Shown one piece after another: positions 10,060 to 17,715 of a stretch of 64,000 bases of DNA. The DNA is taken from assembly GCA_944393245.1 (NCBI GenBank), contig CALXZM010000002.1, positions 156,073-220,072 of the forward strand, read 5' to 3'. The translations under genes were made by a program, and so were the position numbers. Origin of the DNA: an uncultured Alphaproteobacteria bacterium (GTDB taxonomy: Bacteria; Pseudomonadota; Alphaproteobacteria; Rs-D84). The notes beneath the pieces were generated by a model that was given only the letters and a program-made list of their open reading frames with translations, did not search any database and was not told the DNA's origin. The stretch's first letter is position 1, and every line of letters begins with the position of its first letter.

Positions 10060-10494
10060 TTATTCCTCCACCTTTACGCCCATTGAACGGCACTGACCCG
10101 CAACAATGTTCATCGCGGATTCAATGGTAGAGCAATTCAAGTCCGGCATTTTGTTTTCAGCAATCTCTTTAATCTGTGCTTTTGTTATTGTGCCAACAAA
10201 ATCACGACCCGGTTTATGAGAACCGATTTTCAATTTCAATGCTTTTTTGATATAGTACGATACCGGCGGCAGTTTCATAATAAATTCAAAACTGCGGTCC
10301 GTATAAACCGTGATTATGCACGGAATCGGCATACCCGGTTCTTTATCAGCCGTTTTATCATTAAACTGTTTGCAGAATTCTGCAATATTAACACCAGCCG
10401 CACCCAACGCCGGCCCAATCGGTGGCGCAGGATTCGCCTGCTTTGCGGGAACGACCAGTTTGACCACTCCCTTGACTTCTTTTTTTGCTGCCAT
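10060..10494 (-). CDS. rplK: 50S ribosomal protein L11
   Basis: L11 forms the GTPase-associated centre with 23S rRNA. The ATG at 10494 gives 144 residues starting [15 protein letters not shown] and has GGAG 8 nt upstream. A longer frame from 10542 would add 16 residues that do not fit the family. The proline-rich N-terminal segment [16 protein letters not shown] and the C-terminal RNA-binding domain with [13 protein letters not shown] are typical. Confidence 0.97.
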   Translation of the reverse strand: MAAKKEVKGVVKLVVPAKQANPAPPIGPALGAAGVNIAEFCKQFNDKTADKEPGMPIPCIITVYTDRSFEFIMKLPPVSYYIKKALKLKIGSHKPGRDFVGTITKAQIKEIAENKMPDLNCSTIESAMNIVAGQCRSMGVKVEE

Positions 10495-10589
10495 TTTGTT
10501 CACTCCATTTTTGGTTAGTGTTCGTGGTACGATGTGGCGCATCTACCACGTATTTATGCATGCCTTGCACATGCCCGTCGGTTACCCGA

Positions 10590-11123
10590 TTAAACCCTTT
10601 CGACCTGTTCGAAATCCAATTCAACACTGGTTTCACGACCAAATACCAATATGGTTGCAGTCATTTTCTGTTTTACATTGTCCACTTCGGCCACAACGCC
10701 ATTAAATCCAGAAAACGGCCCGTCGATTACGTGCACTTCCTGGCCAACATCGTATGTGACATCTTCGGCGACAACACTGCCCTCTTCCACCTGTTTTAAC
10801 AGACGGCGGGCCTCTTCTTCACTTACTGCAATTGGTTTATTTTTAGCACCCAAAAACATTACAACCTGGGGCATTAATTTTACCAGGGAAAACGTTTCAT
10901 TATTCATAACCATCTGAACAACTATATACCCCGGGAAAAACTTTTTTTCAGTCTTTACACGTTTGCCGGCCTTGATTTCCGTAATTTCACGCGTTGGAAC
11001 CAAAATTTCGCCAAAATACGCATTCAGGCGACGTTTGTCTATTTGTTCGCGCAGGCCGCGCGCAACCTTGTCTTCGCACCCGGTATGAACGTTCACAACG
11101 AACCATTGCATTTTATCTTCCAT
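10590..11123 (-). CDS. nusG: Transcription termination/antitermination factor NusG
   Basis: NusG binds RNA polymerase beta', supports processivity and couples transcription to Rho or the ribosome. About 177 residues start from the ATG at 11123 (MEDKMQWFVVNVHTG). A second in-frame ATG at 11111 is also possible. The frame could extend to 11159 but would then overlap secE. The NGN domain (WFVVNVHTGCEDKVARGL, KKFFPGYIVVQM) and the C-terminal KOW domain (GQEVHVIDGPFSGFNGVV) are both seen. It lies 19 bp after secE. Confidence 0.96.
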   Translation of the reverse strand: MEDKMQWFVVNVHTGCEDKVARGLREQIDKRRLNAYFGEILVPTREITEIKAGKRVKTEKKFFPGYIVVQMVMNNETFSLVKLMPQVVMFLGAKNKPIAVSEEEARRLLKQVEEGSVVAEDVTYDVGQEVHVIDGPFSGFNGVVAEVDNVKQKMTATILVFGRETSVELDFEQVERV

Positions 11124-11142
11124 CTCTACACCCTTTGCCCGT

Positions 11143-11322
11143 TTAGAAAATCCAACCAACCAGCGCGTTCAGAATACTGTCAACCACAAAAAAGAACAAC
11201 GCCGCAACACCAGAAAATACCAAAATCATGATAGTTGCACGAATAACACTGTCACGTGATGGCCATACAATTTTAAACCATTCACTGCGCACAGATTTGA
11301 TATAATCCAGTATTTTTTTCAT
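11143..11322 (-). CDS. secE: Preprotein translocase subunit SecE
   Basis: A small inner-membrane subunit that clamps SecY. It has 59 residues from the ATG at 11322 (MKKILDYIKSVRSEWFKIVW). The conserved cytoplasmic amphipathic segment (VRSEWFKIVWPSRD) is followed by a single membrane helix of about 20 residues. This is the minimal SecE form common outside enterobacteria. It heads the protein-coding part of the operon after tRNA-Trp. Confidence 0.95.
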   Translation of the reverse strand: MKKILDYIKSVRSEWFKIVWPSRDSVIRATIMILVFSGVAALFFFVVDSILNALVGWIF

Positions 11323-11362
11323 AAAAAATCGCCCATATATTAATAAATCCCCAAAAATACGC

Positions 11363-11404
11363 CCCGCGTATTTTGAAAAATTTTGTGACAGGGGCAGAAG
11401 GAAT
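11363..11404. repeat. Direct repeat copy A: duplicated tail of tRNA-Trp
   Basis: A stretch of about 42 bp (CCCGCGTATTTTGAAAAATT...GGGGCAGAAGGAAT) recurs with only two mismatches at 11547-11588. There it forms the 3' end of tRNA-Trp plus its downstream flank. Copy A continues into unrelated sequence, so it is a tRNA-tail fragment and not a second gene. Confidence 0.8.
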
Positions 11405-11546
11405 GTTCGGCTTTGCCTTACCACTCGTACGGATTTCGCCACGTTACACTTGCAAAATCCAACTCGTATGCGAACCCAACATATTACTTATTCGGGTTCA
11501 ATTCCATCCGCCCACAGCAAAAATCCCAAAATTTTCCAAAACACGA

Positions 11547-11588
11547 CCCGCGTATCTTGAAAAATTTTGTGGCAGGGGCAGAAGGAAT
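11547..11588. repeat. Direct repeat copy B overlapping the 3' end of tRNA-Trp
   Basis: Partner of the copy at 11363-11404, 184 bp apart. It spans the trailer and the 3' acceptor and T-arm part of tRNA-Trp. Repeats of tRNA 3' ends are typical of attachment sites left by integrases, but local duplication is equally possible and no integrase gene is nearby. Confidence 0.8.
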
Positions 11589-11643
11589 CGAACCCTCATC
11601 CGCGGTTTTGGAGACCGATATTCTACCGTTGAACTATGCCCCT
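11570..11643 (-). tRNA. trnW: tRNA-Trp (anticodon CCA)
   Basis: On the minus strand the acceptor strands AGGGGCA and TGCCCCT pair. The anticodon loop CTCCAAA gives anticodon CCA, the T-arm is GGGTTCGATTCC, and the 3' CCA is encoded. It sits between the operon promoter and secE, so it is probably co-transcribed and processed from the secE-rpoC transcript. Confidence 0.95.
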
Positions 11644-11732
11644 GTACGCCGTAGACCACCTGTCTGATGTACCGCCCGACCCCGCAGTCCGGGTAAAGAT
11701 AGCACAACAATACAGAAAATCAAGCGGAAATT

Positions 11733-11761
11733 ATTATACTTTTTTAATTTATTTTCTGCAA
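11733..11761 (-). promoter_or_regulatory. Strong sigma70-type promoter for tRNA-Trp/secE/ribosomal operon
   Basis: On the minus strand TTGCAG, a 17-nt A/T-rich spacer and a perfect TATAAT are followed about 90 nt later by tRNA-Trp. This is the best candidate for the main promoter of the long operon. Confidence 0.75.
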
Positions 11762-11813
11762 GCAGTTTTTGAATTAACCTTTTTATTTAATTATGTTTTT
11801 GTACACTTTTTAC

Positions 11814-11843
11814 TTGCGCAGGCCGTCGCTTTTTTTCTACAAT
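11814..11843 (+). promoter_or_regulatory. Promoter candidate for the virB8-virB9-virB10 operon
   Basis: TTGCGC, an 18-nt spacer and TACAAT lie upstream of the virB8-like gene. A weaker alternative is TTGAAT-17-TATGTT at 11769-11797. A GGAGG ribosome site follows at 11861-11865. Confidence 0.5.
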
Positions 11844-11871
11844 CCACATATATAAGAAGGGGAGGAATCCA

Positions 11872-12561
11872 TTGCAACGCCGCGTAGAACCGCCTGTTTT
11901 GCTGTCCAGACTGATGATTTTTATATTCGCCGGAATGCTGGTTGTGTTGGGCGTGTTGGGGATAACGTTGTATAATATGTACCCATTGGATCGCCCCCAG
12001 GTGTTTTTTCTGATGTCGGCACCAAAAAACGATTTGCAAATTGTTTTGGCTAAAATGATACCAAACGATGACGTGAATTTAGAAAACTTTAAACGGTCTT
12101 TTATTCGCGAATACATTCGGGCCAGAAATGAAATCGTGCCAGATGCACGTGAAATGCGCACAAAGTGGAATAATGATGTCGACGGCGTGGTGTATGCATG
12201 GTCCACGCCAGAGGTATATGGTGATTTTATCAAAACAAATATGTGGAACGCGTGGATGAGTGGCGTGCCTGATTTTGAATTTTCTTGTTCAGTTGAATTT
12301 GAAAATGGCGCCATCGAACCACGCAATCAACAAAACAACGAATACGCCATCAGTTTCCGCTATTTCTGTGCAGATAATGATAGACAGATGGACAAAAAAG
12401 AGTATAAAATAAAAATAAAACTGGATATGGCGGATGGCACAGAAATGAAATGGGTCGACCGCTTGAACAACCCACTGGGAATTCGCGTTTCAGAATACAC
12501 AGTTGAATCTGGGAACGGCGATCCATTGGATACTGGATATTTGGCGACATCTGCTGAATAA
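11872..12561 (+). CDS. VirB8/DotI-like inner-membrane T4SS core protein
   Basis: About 229 residues. The start is a TTG at 11872, chosen because GGAGG ends 6 nt upstream. The first ATG (11911) would remove the leader before the membrane helix. One membrane helix (about residues 12-32) precedes a periplasmic domain with SFIREYIRARNEIVPDA and VYAWSTPEVYGDF, which resembles the VirB8/TrwG fold in spacing. DotI/IcmL and TraM are the homologous alternatives of similar length. VirB8-type proteins bridge the inner membrane and the periplasmic core of type IV secretion machines. Assignment rests on pattern and on the next two genes. The order 8-9-10 matches both virB and dotI-dotH-dotG. Confidence 0.7.
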   Translation: MQRRVEPPVLLSRLMIFIFAGMLVVLGVLGITLYNMYPLDRPQVFFLMSAPKNDLQIVLAKMIPNDDVNLENFKRSFIREYIRARNEIVPDAREMRTKWNNDVDGVVYAWSTPEVYGDFIKTNMWNAWMSGVPDFEFSCSVEFENGAIEPRNQQNNEYAISFRYFCADNDRQMDKKEYKIKIKLDMADGTEMKWVDRLNNPLGIRVSEYTVESGNGDPLDTGYLATSAE

Positions 12562-12590
12562 ACCAAAACCGCGAAACGGAAGGAATAGGT

Positions 12591-14141
12591 ATGACATTTG
12601 CAAAGGCTATAAAGTTAAACGTATCTATATTATGCATTGCAATGCTGTGTGGCAGTGCCGCGACGGCTGTGGATGCAGCAACCGGCATAAATTATGGAAT
12701 TCAGGCGGCGTGGGATAATCCAACCGCCAATATGGCGGCCGGCAGTTTAAAGCCTGGATATGCACAATTGACCTGGTCCAAGGGCAGTGTTTTACCCATT
12801 AAATTACGTAATGGTATGACAACGTTGGTAACGTTACCAAATGGTGAAAAAATCGCAGATGCCGTTGTTGGAAATGACGGGCTGTTTTCAATTGATGCAA
12901 CCCAGGGCGGCAGCACGATGTTCATTACACCGGTATCCAGCAACCAGGGTTCGGACACAAATCTGATTGTTACGGGTGAATCTGGAAATCAGTACATATT
13001 TTATCTGCGCAGTGAACCGTCTAATTCCAGTGAAATTACTTATTCCCAGGTTGATGTTTCGTTGGACGGCAATTCAACACTGCCAAATGCAACGGGCGCA
13101 ACAAATGCGGTCGGCGGTTCTGCATCCATATTTAAAAAGGTATCCAACGCATCCAGCACCGTTGGCGTTGACGGCGAAGATTATGGTTGGATAAAATCAA
13201 TGAAAATTGACCCGTCTGAATTCCGGTTTGATTTGGATATATTCGTACCAAATCCAGATGATTATGTAATTGCACCCGAACGCGTATGGCGCGACCAGAT
13301 ATTCACATACATTGATTTCGGGGACAAGGTTATTTCTATGACCCAACGTCCGGTTGTATCCCTGTTGATAGAAGGTGGCGAATCGCCGGTCGGATTCCGT
13401 ACCGATGGCGAAGATGGACGTCTGTTAATAGTAGAGGCCGTTGGTGACATGGTTCTGCGCAGTGGGCAACGTATTGTGTGCATTAAAAAGCGCGAAAAAC
13501 CGTTCTTGATTGCGGACACTGCATCTGTTATGGCATTGGCCGAGGCAAACGTTGCACAATCCATAATGTCCGGACAATCACTGAACAATATTGCATATAC
13601 TGCGGATGTTAACGCAATTAATGCGTCTGCAAATGGATATACAACAACGCCCATGATGATTGGCAATATGCCGATGGGCACAACAAATGGGGCATATGCA
13701 CCGGCAGGTTATGTAATACCGGCGGCGAATTACGGCACATCAACCGGTGGTGGCAACGGTATTACAATGATTCCAACAGAACGTCTGACCGCGGGTTCGT
13801 TCCTGCCACAGTCCAACATTCCATTGATTACCAGCAATCAAACCGGTGTTGCAATTGAATTGAAATCCGACACATCGGTTAAGGCCTTGGACGATTATTG
13901 GGCAAATCTGTTGGCAAAATTTAGCGGTGAAGATGGCCAGGGTATTTTGACCCCGTACAAGGATATGGTTTTCTATGCGGTTGACGAACAGGGTGTTGGT
14001 GATTTAGGTGCGGATTCGTCTGCGGCGCGTCTGTATCGGTTGCGCATTGGGCCATTGTCTGACGTTGCCACCGCCCAGGAATTGTGCAATAAACTGTTAC
14101 AATTCAGCGGCACCAGTTGCAGTGTTGTGCGCGTGCAATAG
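12591..14141 (+). CDS. VirB9/DotH-like outer T4SS core protein with C-terminal SPOR domain
   Basis: 516 residues with a signal peptide (about residues 1-29, cleavage near AATAVDAA) and the ribosome site GGAAGGA. Residues 65-142 show the VirB9/CagX pattern: G-x-VLPIKLRNGMTTLVTLPNGE, then FITPV...TNLIVTGESGNQYIFYLRSE. Around 225-300 a second block (TYIDFGDKV..., LLIVEAVGDMVLRSGQRIVC) matches the VirB9 C-terminal domain that contacts VirB10 in the outer-membrane layer. The end (about 480-516: LYRLRIGPLSDVATAQELC..., then SCSVVRV) fits a SPOR domain, which binds septal peptidoglycan. That fusion is unusual, since VirB9 is normally about 290 residues. The TAG stop touches the first 7-bp repeat of the insertion that follows. 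Confidence 0.72.
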   Translation: MTFAKAIKLNVSILCIAMLCGSAATAVDAATGINYGIQAAWDNPTANMAAGSLKPGYAQLTWSKGSVLPIKLRNGMTTLVTLPNGEKIADAVVGNDGLFSIDATQGGSTMFITPVSSNQGSDTNLIVTGESGNQYIFYLRSEPSNSSEITYSQVDVSLDGNSTLPNATGATNAVGGSASIFKKVSNASSTVGVDGEDYGWIKSMKIDPSEFRFDLDIFVPNPDDYVIAPERVWRDQIFTYIDFGDKVISMTQRPVVSLLIEGGESPVGFRTDGEDGRLLIVEAVGDMVLRSGQRIVCIKKREKPFLIADTASVMALAEANVAQSIMSGQSLNNIAYTADVNAINASANGYTTTPMMIGNMPMGTTNGAYAPAGYVIPAANYGTSTGGGNGITMIPTERLTAGSFLPQSNIPLITSNQTGVAIELKSDTSVKALDDYWANLLAKFSGEDGQGILTPYKDMVFYAVDEQGVGDLGADSSAARLYRLRIGPLSDVATAQELCNKLLQFSGTSCSVVRVQ

Positions 14142-14479
14142 TAACTGGTTACTCGTAACTTGTTACTCGTGACCATATTCGTGGGGGGATAAAAATGCTT
14201 GTGCAAAGTATGGATGTTTATAAAAAGGCACACATTTTAACACTTGATGTTTACAAATGCACAGGTGGTTTTCCGCACTCAAAAATTTACGGCATGGCAT
14301 CAAAAATGCGTCGCGCAGCAATATCAATAAATTCAAATGAGGTAGAAGGTGACACGCGATTTACGGTATATAAATCGAATATGGCCGAATACCTGATAAA
14401 TAGCACGCAACAGACGGGGCAAATGCTTAGTGATATTATAAAAAAGCATACGATTAAAGAGTAACGAGCAACGAGTAAC
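14141..14479 (+). mobile_element. Putative small insertion: heptad inverted arrays around a four-helix-bundle ORF
   Basis: The segment fills exactly the gap between virB9 and virB10. The left arm (14141-14175) is five 7-mers of the type GTTACTC, GTAACTT and GTGACCA. The right arm (14459-14479) is three 7-mers GAGTAAC, GAGCAAC, GAGTAAC, which are the reverse complement of the left type. Between them is an 89-codon S23/Avd-like ORF. Transcribed, the arms could pair to close a stem around the ORF, as in 23S rRNA intervening sequences. No transposase is present. Mobility is inferred from the boundaries and from a second heptad hairpin at 53764-53897. Confidence 0.6.
14195..14464 (+). CDS. Four-helix-bundle protein, S23/Avd-like
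   Basis: 89 residues with a GGGGGG ribosome site 5 nt before the ATG. The pattern YKKAHILTLDVYKCTGGFP, YGMASKMRRAAISINSNEVEG fits the 23S-intervening-sequence (S23) four-helix-bundle family. In that family the usual core is YKLT..FP..E.YGLTSQIRRAAVSIPSNIAEG. It is shorter than the usual 115-125 residues, so one helix may be lost. Family members form pentameric positively charged barrels. The relative Avd serves diversity-generating retroelements, but no reverse transcriptase or template repeat is seen here. It interrupts the virB9-virB10 pair and its stop codon lies inside the right repeat arm. Function unknown. Confidence 0.75.
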   Translation: MLVQSMDVYKKAHILTLDVYKCTGGFPHSKIYGMASKMRRAAISINSNEVEGDTRFTVYKSNMAEYLINSTQQTGQMLSDIIKKHTIKE

Positions 14480-14483
14480 GTAT

Positions 14484-17024
14484 ATGAACAAATTAAAAAA
14501 GCAATTTTCTGATTTACGCAAAAATACGCCAAAGCATATCCAGTGGCTGTTGTTGGCGGCGGCATTTGTTGTGGTGTTAATATTATTGACCCTGTTGCTG
14601 ACACGTGGCGAAGAAGAAAAACTGGAAAATGCAGATGATGTCGCAATAATATTAAATATTGCCCCAGATACCATTGACTGGGGGGCGGTAATTGTTGGCG
14701 AAACAGAAACTGAAACCATTAAAATTTCAGCCAATCAACCCGTTAAAATTATGGACGTTCGTTTGGGCGACGGGGCCAGCGGAATGGAAAAACCACAACA
14801 AAATTGTACCCCCATGGATCACATCGATTCTGACATTCCATGTTCCGTTGTTTTGACGTACAAACCAACCACACCCGCCCAGGCACAGGCAGTTGACCTG
14901 TACATTGATTGGCGTGGGGCCAGTGAACCGGATATTATGAAAAATACTGACCGCGTTGTGTTGGTATTGGGCGCAACGGCCCCTGAAATCCCAGAACCAG
15001 AACCCGTGGTAATTCCAGACCCAGAACCATTAACACAAATTGAACCAATCGCCCCAGTAACAGAAAATGATACGATTGATTCCATTGCGTCGGAAACAAT
15101 CGCCACGGTGACGGAACCAACTGCACCGACATATCAACAGGAAATTATCAATGATATAGAATCTATTGCACCGTCATCTGGGTTTGCATTTGATACGGCG
15201 GAACAATATGCCCCAATAAATAATTATGATTCTGAACCAGAATATGTTCGTCCGCCAGAGGCATGTTCTGACTTCGCAATGCCGGCATATAATTTGTCGG
15301 GTGTGCAAAGTGGATGGATTCGTCCCAGTGGTGGTGCGTACTATTTCCACCCTTTTTCTGATACAGAATGCAATAATCCGACCGGCGTATACAATCCTGA
15401 TAATGGAATTATTACGGATATAAATAATCCAGCGCAAAAAATTGGTACGGATGCTGAACACATTGGATACATAACAATACAAAATGGAACATTGCCGCAA
15501 CTGTCAAATCCAGCAGTAACAAAAACAGTGAACAAGGCAGTTCAGCTGACCACTGATCAATTAAGGACCATAAACACGCCACAAGACAGCACTAAACTGC
15601 CGGGACTGCGTTTGAAACCTGCACCAGAAAGCGGGGTGATTATTGGCACCAGTGGTAGTGCGGTATTTTCATCCGACCCGTTTGACAGAAAATTTGTTCT
15701 GCGTCAATATAAACCAATTCCGGCAACAATAGTATCAGAAGTACGCGCCGATCCATCATTGTATGGTTGTATGACAAACGCCCAAGGACAAGTGGAATGC
15801 ACAGGTCAAACATTGCCCGTACGCGCAACCGTTGACCGTAATGTTTATGCGGATGATGGCCGCACCGTTGTAATACCAACCGGTACATTAATGTTGGGAT
15901 ATGTTACCGGTGAATTGCCGGGGCCGTATAAATCAATTGGTCGTATGCAAATAAATTGGTATCAATTTATATTGCCCAGTGGCGTTGAGTTTAATTTTAA
16001 TACCACCAATGCACCGTTTTCCGGCGATTCCCAGGGACGTGCCGGCGTACCCGGTCACGGCAGCACCGATTATGTTGAACAACTGGTTATGCCGATGCTG
16101 ACGGCAATTGTGCCTGCGGCAGTGAACTTGATTGCACCAATTGCCGACACATTTGTAAATCAAATTGATTTGGACAATAACACCGTTGTACAAAGCGGTA
16201 CGGTTCGTTCGTCTGAATTAGCCAAGCAAGAGGTTATTACCGCCTGGAACCAGGTGGCGCAAAAACTGATTGTTGATGCGTTGGATAATACGATTCCACC
16301 GTTCTCTATTGCCGCTGGTACACGTATAACCGTATATTCACCGATGGATTTGGTTATTACCTGTGGTACTGGCAACAGCAAGGAATGTTCTGTTGAAACG
16401 GTTACTGCGGCAACAAAACCTGCCGACAACAGCCGCAACCAACGTCAAGATGATTGGCGCACAAATATAAAAGCACTTCCAACAGTAAATTATTCAGATG
16501 GTTCGTGGACCGGTCAGGTACGTTCGTTCAATCTGGATAACTATTGTACTAAAAACACGGATGATGGTATGTGGGACATAGATCCAGATCTGACTGCAAA
16601 GGTTATTGCAGAATCCGGATATGATTACAGAACCGTGTTGGCATACTGTCAATCACTGAATTATCAGGCAATCAGCAATGCCCAACAAGATGCATTGTAT
16701 CAAAATCAACAAGAACAATTCCAAGCCAATTATGGAACGGGTTCTTCGTTCAATACAGGTACGGGTTTAACCGGCATCAGCGGCAGCCAATCGTATAACG
16801 AAGACATATTGGGGCTGACATATGATGACAGTGGCGCAATACAAAATCCGTTCGTTGATAATACCACGACAGGGGCCACCACAGAAACTGTCATCACATG
16901 CGAAGGTGGCGCACTGCCAGATGCAAATGGTTGCTGTCCGGGTGAAATATATACCGATATGGGCGAACAGGGATTCAATTGTTGCCCAGAGGCCGGTGGT
17001 GATTGCTTTCCGCCGATACAGTGA
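14484..17024 (+). CDS. VirB10/DotG-like T4SS core protein with Cys-rich tail
   Basis: 846 residues, more than twice a classical VirB10. A membrane helix spans about 20-40. It is followed by a beta-rich domain (about 53-165, APDTIDWGAVIVGETETETI, two Cys) that resembles ASH/MSP-type Ig folds, a Pro-rich linker (about 164-190), and the VirB10/TrbI domain at about 405-627. Motifs there are PIPATIVSEV, the VIPTGTLMLGYVTGELPG strand, INWYQFILPSG and GVPGHGSTDYVEQLV. The hydrophobic 531-554 segment matches the outer-membrane antenna helices. The last 45 residues are Cys-rich (CEGG...GCCPGE...NCCPEAGGDC). The start has only weak Shine-Dalgarno pairing because the 7-bp repeats end 4 nt before the ATG. 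Its partners are the two preceding genes. Confidence 0.72.
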   Translation: MNKLKKQFSDLRKNTPKHIQWLLLAAAFVVVLILLTLLLTRGEEEKLENADDVAIILNIAPDTIDWGAVIVGETETETIKISANQPVKIMDVRLGDGASGMEKPQQNCTPMDHIDSDIPCSVVLTYKPTTPAQAQAVDLYIDWRGASEPDIMKNTDRVVLVLGATAPEIPEPEPVVIPDPEPLTQIEPIAPVTENDTIDSIASETIATVTEPTAPTYQQEIINDIESIAPSSGFAFDTAEQYAPINNYDSEPEYVRPPEACSDFAMPAYNLSGVQSGWIRPSGGAYYFHPFSDTECNNPTGVYNPDNGIITDINNPAQKIGTDAEHIGYITIQNGTLPQLSNPAVTKTVNKAVQLTTDQLRTINTPQDSTKLPGLRLKPAPESGVIIGTSGSAVFSSDPFDRKFVLRQYKPIPATIVSEVRADPSLYGCMTNAQGQVECTGQTLPVRATVDRNVYADDGRTVVIPTGTLMLGYVTGELPGPYKSIGRMQINWYQFILPSGVEFNFNTTNAPFSGDSQGRAGVPGHGSTDYVEQLVMPMLTAIVPAAVNLIAPIADTFVNQIDLDNNTVVQSGTVRSSELAKQEVITAWNQVAQKLIVDALDNTIPPFSIAAGTRITVYSPMDLVITCGTGNSKECSVETVTAATKPADNSRNQRQDDWRTNIKALPTVNYSDGSWTGQVRSFNLDNYCTKNTDDGMWDIDPDLTAKVIAESGYDYRTVLAYCQSLNYQAISNAQQDALYQNQQEQFQANYGTGSSFNTGTGLTGISGSQSYNEDILGLTYDDSGAIQNPFVDNTTTGATTETVITCEGGALPDANGCCPGEIYTDMGEQGFNCCPEAGGDCFPPIQ

Positions 17025-17030
17025 TAACAA

Positions 17031-17050
17031 AACCCGCCAAACGGCGGGTT
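17031..17050 (+). terminator. Terminator of the virB8-9-10 operon
   Basis: AACCCGCC-aaac-GGCGGGTT forms a perfect 8-bp stem followed by an A/T-rich run, 7 bp after the virB10-like stop. Confidence 0.8.
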
Positions 17051-17136
17051 TATTAATAATAAACATATTGAAATATAACAGGGGGTGAACTACTTATTTA
17101 ATGCACAAAACATAATACGTACAAATACAATTTAAC

Positions 17137-17159
17137 AAATGCGCCATGTCGGCGCATTT
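17137..17159 (+). terminator. Second hairpin terminator-like element
   Basis: AAATGCGCC-atgtc-GGCGCATTT with a following T-run. It may insulate the next gene or be a bidirectional terminator. Confidence 0.6.
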
Positions 17160-17162
17160 TTA

Positions 17163-17275
17163 TTTGTTCAAATCGAACAATTTTATTGAATTTGTCGATT
17201 CGCGAACAAAAGAAAAAAATCCAAAGACGAATCGAATTTCTGATTCGTGTTTCAACCAACGGTTGTAACCTTTTA
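17163..17275. promoter_or_regulatory. Cluster of inverted repeats upstream of the 114-residue ORF
   Basis: Three separate dyads lie here: TTGTTC-aaatc-GAACAA, ACGAATC-8 nt-GATTCGT and CAACC-aac-GGTTG. They are in A/T-rich sequence between the terminator and the ORF at 17338. They may be operators or RNA stems. No specific regulator can be named. Confidence 0.35.
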
Positions 17276-17337
17276 CAGATTACAATTATTGGGTTATATA
17301 TCCAAATCAGAAAACACAACAACAAGGAGATGAGAAA

Positions 17338-17682
17338 ATGACTTCACAAAACATACAAAACGCATACACCACAGAAAAATTTCAAAATGCTGAACAATTA
17401 TGGTTCTGGTTTTTGTATTCTAAATCTGTGCAAAACGGATGTGCACGTAATAATGGTGCTTCACGACGCGTGTGCGAATTATTGGATATAGAAATGCTGA
17501 TTACAAAATTGTATTTATCGGGGCAATTATCCGATGAACAATTAAACGTTATGAAAAAATTTGGCGACCGCCGACGCGCACCACACCAATATATCTGGGC
17601 GGAAAATCGCGCCGCTGCATTATGGAATGACGCAATGAAAACATTGGGGGCGGCGGCCGTTGCACGCGGTTGGATTGAATAA
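17338..17682 (+). CDS. Conserved small protein of unknown function (114 aa)
   Basis: Start has a strong AAGGAGATGAGAAA site. Features are EQLWFWFLYSKSVQNG, RRVCELLDIEMLITKLYLSG and a basic FGDRRRAPHQYIWAENRAAALW stretch. The protein is rich in aromatic and basic residues and has no membrane segment or signal peptide. I recall similar short proteins in Alphaproteobacteria but cannot name a function. The next small ORF follows by 33 bp on the same strand, so the two may be co-transcribed. The base and codon use look native. Confidence 0.7.
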   Translation: MTSQNIQNAYTTEKFQNAEQLWFWFLYSKSVQNGCARNNGASRRVCELLDIEMLITKLYLSGQLSDEQLNVMKKFGDRRRAPHQYIWAENRAAALWNDAMKTLGAAAVARGWIE

Positions 17683-17715
17683 AATATATTCATATTACAA
17701 GTTAAGGATATAATC

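Noticed and set aside
14195..14464. Diversity-generating retroelement accessory gene (avd)
   Set aside because: The protein is in the same fold family, but no reverse transcriptase, template repeat or variable repeat is nearby.
11872..17024. Complete Dot/Icm or VirB system in this window
   Set aside because: Only the 8-9-10 core genes are present. No ATPases, lipoprotein or pilin genes could be found nearby.
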